Assembly: GCA_030645355.1 (NCBI GenBank)
Contig: JAUSNJ010000115.1
Span: 1 to 54,496 of the forward strand
DNA: 54,496 bases
Direction of reading: 5' to 3'
Source of the DNA: Rhodoferax sp.
GTDB lineage: Bacteria > Pseudomonadota > Gammaproteobacteria > Burkholderiales > Burkholderiaceae_C
Below, piece by piece: positions 51,774-54,496 of this stretch (positions are counted from its first letter, which is position 1; each line of letters opens with the position of its first letter). Made by a program: the position numbers and the translations under genes. The notes beneath the pieces were generated by a model, which was given only the letters and a program-made list of their open reading frames with translations, had not been told where the DNA came from and did not search any database.

Positions 51774-53099
51774 ATGAATCCCCAAGAAATCGTTTCTGAA
51801 CTCGACAAACACATTGTGGGCCAGGCCCAGGCCAAGCGCGCGGTCGCGATTGCGCTGCGCAACCGCTGGCGGCGCCAGCAGGTTGAAGGTGATCTGCGCG
51901 GCGAGATCACCCCGAAGAACATTCTGATGATTGGCCCTACCGGCGTGGGCAAGACCGAGATTGCCCGGCGTCTGGCGCGACTGGCCGATGCGCCGTTTAT
52001 CAAGGTCGAGGCGACCAAGTTCACCGAAGTGGGCTATGTCGGCAAGGACGTCGACTCCATCATCCGGGACCTGGCGGATATTGCCGTCAAGCAGACCCGT
52101 GAAATGGAAAAACGCAAGGTGCGCGCACGCGCCGAGGATGCGGCGGAAGAGCGCATTCTCGACATCCTGATTCCACCGCCGCGTGCCGAGTTCGGCGTCG
52201 TCCACGCCGAAGACCAGCCGCAAAGCACCGCACGCCAGACCTTCCGCAAGAAGTTGCGCGAAGGCCAGTTGGCCGACCGCGACATCGAGATGGACGTGGC
52301 GCTGCCCGCCCCGCAACTGGAGGTCATGGGGCCGCCCGGCATGGAAGAAATGACAGAGCAGCTGCGTGGCATGTTCGGCCAGTTGGGGCAAAACAAGCGG
52401 CAGACCCGCAAGCTGAAAATCAGTGAAGCCCAGAAGCTGCTGGTGGATGAAGAGGCCGCCAAACTCGTCAACGAAGACGACATCAAGACCCAGGCCATCA
52501 CCATGCTGGAGCAAAACGGCATTGTGTTCATCGACGAGATCGACAAGGTGACGTCCCGCAGCGAAGGCAGTGGTGCCGAGGTGTCGCGCCAGGGTGTGCA
52601 GCGCGATTTGTTGCCACTGGTCGAAGGGACATCGGTGTCGACCAAGTATGGCGTGGTCAAGACCGACCACATCCTGTTCGTGGCCTCGGGCGCCTTTCAC
52701 TTGAGCAAGCCCAGCGACCTGATTCCCGAGTTGCAGGGGCGCTTTCCGATCCGCGTGGAATTGCAGTCGCTGTCGGTGCAGGACTTCGAAGCCATCCTCG
52801 TGCAAACCCATGCGTCGCTGGTCAAGCAATACCAGGCCTTGCTGGCCACCGAGCAGGTGACGCTGGACTTCACCGCAGAAGGCATTACCCGGCTGGCCCA
52901 AATTGCGTTTGACGTGAATGAGCGCACCGAAAACATCGGTGCCCGCCGACTGGCGACTGTCATGGAGCGCCTGCTCGATGACGTCAGTTTTGATGCGACG
53001 GCGTTGGCGGGGCAGACCGTGCACATCGACGCCGCCTACGTGGACGCCCGCCTGGGTGCGCTCAGCCAGAACGAAGACCTGTCCCGTTACATCTTGTGA
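51774..53099 (+). CDS. hslU: HslU unfoldase ATPase
   Basis: AAA+ Clp-family ring ATPase that unfolds substrates for HslV. 441 residues, normal length. Start [17 protein letters not shown]; Walker [10 protein letters not shown], pore loop in EVGYVGKDV, Walker [13 protein letters not shown], sensor 2 in [15 protein letters not shown], and C-terminal HslV-docking end SRYIL. The I-domain occupies about residues 110-240. Co-transcribed with hslV. Confidence 0.97.
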   Translation: MNPQEIVSELDKHIVGQAQAKRAVAIALRNRWRRQQVEGDLRGEITPKNILMIGPTGVGKTEIARRLARLADAPFIKVEATKFTEVGYVGKDVDSIIRDLADIAVKQTREMEKRKVRARAEDAAEERILDILIPPPRAEFGVVHAEDQPQSTARQTFRKKLREGQLADRDIEMDVALPAPQLEVMGPPGMEEMTEQLRGMFGQLGQNKRQTRKLKISEAQKLLVDEEAAKLVNEDDIKTQAITMLEQNGIVFIDEIDKVTSRSEGSGAEVSRQGVQRDLLPLVEGTSVSTKYGVVKTDHILFVASGAFHLSKPSDLIPELQGRFPIRVELQSLSVQDFEAILVQTHASLVKQYQALLATEQVTLDFTAEGITRLAQIAFDVNERTENIGARRLATVMERLLDDVSFDATALAGQTVHIDAAYVDARLGALSQNEDLSRYIL

Positions 53100-53243
53100 C
53101 ACCTGAATCATCCCGTTGACTCTCAAGCGTTACTTTCACAGCCTGCGCTAAGTCCTTCATTTAGAACGATTTTTGCCTCAATTGAGGCTTCAAAAACGCT
53201 TCTAAGTCGTTGATTTCATTGGAAAAAATTCTCGTAAGCCCTC

Positions 53244-53271
53244 TTGCGGGATTCACTTTTGCTGATACAGT
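53244..53271 (+). promoter_or_regulatory. Probable promoter of the mraZ division cluster
   Basis: TTGCGG (53244-53249), 16 bases, TACAGT (53266-53271). The transcription start would fall near 53278, about 74 bases before the mraZ GTG, directly in front of the MraZ operator repeats. Found by eye only. Confidence 0.45.
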
Positions 53272-53279
53272 GCAAAAAA

Positions 53280-53303
53280 GTGGAATTAAGTGGTGAAAAG
53301 TGC
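53280..53303 (+). promoter_or_regulatory. MraZ operator, three repeats at 10-bp period
   Basis: GTGG at 53280, GTGG at 53290 and GTGC at 53300, each preceded by AA or AAA. This is the known MraZ-binding layout (repeats once per DNA turn) that lets MraZ repress its own cluster. The third repeat deviates by one base. Confidence 0.7.
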
Positions 53304-53351
53304 TCTTGGGCAGAGCTTTTTGCCCGGGCGTGCAAGAAAAGGTGGATTCTG

Positions 53352-53780
53352 GTGTTTCAAGGGGCTTCGTCTCTCAGTCTGGATGCAAAAGGTAGGCTCT
53401 CCGTGCCGACCCGGCACCGTGACGTCCTGAGCGCGACGGCTGCAGGCCTGCTCACCATCACCAAGCACCCGGACGGCTGCCTGTGGGTGTTTCCCCGTCC
53501 TGAGTGGGAAAAATTTCGCGCCGGTATTGCCGCCATGCCGCAGTCGGCCCAGTGGGTCAAACGTTTCTTCCTCGGCAATGCCATGGACGTCGAAATGGAC
53601 GGCACCGGGCGCGTGCTGGTGTCGCCCGAACTGCGTGAGGCGGCCGGCTTGGGCAAGGATGTCTGGTTGATGGGCATGGGCAGCTATTTTGAACTGTGGG
53701 ACAAGGCAACGTACGACGCGAAGGAGGCGGCCTTCAAGCAAGGTGAGTTGCCGGACGCGTTCAAGGACTTTTCCTTTTAA
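53352..53780 (+). CDS. mraZ: Transcriptional regulator MraZ
   Basis: First gene of the division and cell-wall cluster; ring-shaped AbrB-like DNA-binding protein that represses it. Start taken as GTG 53352 (AGGTGG nine bases upstream), giving 142 residues, the family length. Two SpoVT/AbrB-like repeats: [20 protein letters not shown] with RHRD, and [19 protein letters not shown]. An in-frame extension to 53244 overlaps the promoter and operator and was rejected. rsmH follows after nine bases. Confidence 0.95.
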   Translation: MFQGASSLSLDAKGRLSVPTRHRDVLSATAAGLLTITKHPDGCLWVFPRPEWEKFRAGIAAMPQSAQWVKRFFLGNAMDVEMDGTGRVLVSPELREAAGLGKDVWLMGMGSYFELWDKATYDAKEAAFKQGELPDAFKDFSF

Positions 53781-53789
53781 GGCCGGGCG

Positions 53790-54496
53790 GTGGAAACTCC
53801 ATGGACCCACTCGACCGTCTTGTTGAACGAAGCTGTGGATGCGTTGTTCAACAATGTCTCGGACCCCTCTGCACCAGAGGCTGACGGCACCTATGTGGAC
53901 GCCACCTTCGGACGTGGCGGTCACTCCCGTTTGATTCTTTCGCGTCTCTCCCCCGTGGGGCGTTTGATTGCATTTGACCGTGACCCCGAAGCCGTTGCAC
54001 AGGCCAATGCCATTGCCGACGAACGTTTTTCCATTCGCCATGAGGCTTTTTCGCATGTGGCGGATTTGCCCGGCGCCAGTGTGGCCGGCATCCTGATGGA
54101 TTTGGGCGTCAGCTCCCCCCAGATCGACAACCCGGTTCGTGGATTCAGCTTCCGCTTTAACGGACCGCTGGACATGCGCATGGACACCACGCGTGGAGAG
54201 AGTGTGGCTCAGTGGCTGGAGACAGCTGAAACCAATCAAATCGCGGAGGTGATACGTGAATATGGTGAAGAACGGTTTGCTGGCCCCATTGCAAAGGCGA
54301 TTGTTGCTCGCCGACAGGAACGGGGCCCAATTTCAACCACCACCGAGCTGGCCCAACTCGTGGCTGACACGGTCAAAACCCGCGAGCCGGGCCAGAACCC
54401 TGCAACGCGCACATTTCAGGCTTTTCGGATTTTCATCAACGCCGAGCTTGAGGAGTTGCAACAAGCGCTAGAAGCCTGTCTGCACATACTGCAGCC
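53790..54496 (+). CDS. rsmH: 16S rRNA m4C1402 methyltransferase RsmH, 5' part (cut by window end)
   Basis: SAM-dependent methyltransferase acting on the ribosomal P-site. The frame starts at GTG 53790 (protein begins [19 protein letters not shown]) and is still open at the last base; about 235 residues are visible. SAM motif [37 protein letters not shown] and [15 protein letters not shown] are all typical RsmH (MraW). It follows mraZ by nine bases as in the standard dcw cluster. The remaining part, about 75-80 residues, lies outside. Confidence 0.95.
   Translation, partial: METPWTHSTVLLNEAVDALFNNVSDPSAPEADGTYVDATFGRGGHSRLILSRLSPVGRLIAFDRDPEAVAQANAIADERFSIRHEAFSHVADLPGASVAGILMDLGVSSPQIDNPVRGFSFRFNGPLDMRMDTTRGESVAQWLETAETNQIAEVIREYGEERFAGPIAKAIVARRQERGPISTTTELAQLVADTVKTREPGQNPATRTFQAFRIFINAELEELQQALEACLHILQ

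Overview
The window reads as a high-GC betaproteobacterial chromosome, most likely family Comamonadaceae (Rhodoferax or Polaromonas type). The protein family variants, the dksA-STAS-hslV-hslU-mraZ-rsmH order at the right end and a complete Ralstonia-type hox/hyp hydrogenase locus all point that way. The genus is inference.

Layout: (1) 1-2941: end of pyrC, a DUF3025 gene, htpX and, on the minus strand, a cyclic-nucleotide-binding protein. (2) 2972-25355, minus strand: one nearly gapless hydrogenase locus, in transcription order hoxK-hoxG-hupE-hoxZ-(HigA-like gene)-hoxM-hoxL/hoxO fusion-hoxQ-hoxR-hoxT-hoxV-hypA-hypB-hypF-(inserted membrane gene)-hypC-hypD-hypE-hoxX-hoxA-hoxB-hoxC-hoxJ. HoxK/HoxG/HoxZ form a membrane-bound uptake [NiFe]-hydrogenase. 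HoxK has all six cysteines of the oxygen-tolerant proximal [4Fe-3S] cluster. HoxM, L/O, Q, R, T, V, HypA-F and HoxX mature it. HoxB/HoxC is the H2-sensing regulatory hydrogenase, which signals through the kinase HoxJ to the sigma54 activator HoxA. A TGGCAC-N5-TTGT sigma54-like promoter lies upstream of hoxK. (3) 25732-30135: a monooxygenase-fold protein, DUF4124 protein, FAD dehydrogenase, cysK and rnpB. (4) 30136-45069: CBS protein, two GGDEF/EAL proteins, a divergent pseudouridine-synthase-like protein, an MBL hydrolase, dapF, DUF484, xerC, a hybrid histidine kinase and a chemoreceptor. (5) 45201-54496: rlmI, a CobW-type GTPase, a DksA with a histone-H1-like tail, a STAS protein, hslVU, and the start of the division cluster (mraZ, rsmH) with an MraZ operator.

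The most unusual content is two dispersed repeat families. Family E has eight copies of about 55 bp, each with a GRTAGC-like hexamer starting exactly 23 nt before a (C/T)GAGGGCT-type box. Copies lie between genes and also inside DUF3025, hypF (3' end), the FAD dehydrogenase, dapF, xerC and rlmI, on both strands and in different frames. Two direct copies bracket a foreign-looking 1.2-kb module inside the hyp genes. Family P has four copies of a roughly 42-nt conserved core flanked by arms that differ in sequence between copies yet are self-complementary within each copy, with a covarying stem next to the core. Other points of interest are the hoxL-hoxO fusion, a lone HigA-like gene inside the operon, a HypB with a His-rich loop in an unusual place, and a pseudouridine synthase homologue lacking the catalytic Asp.

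No tRNA, CRISPR array or intact insertion sequence was seen.
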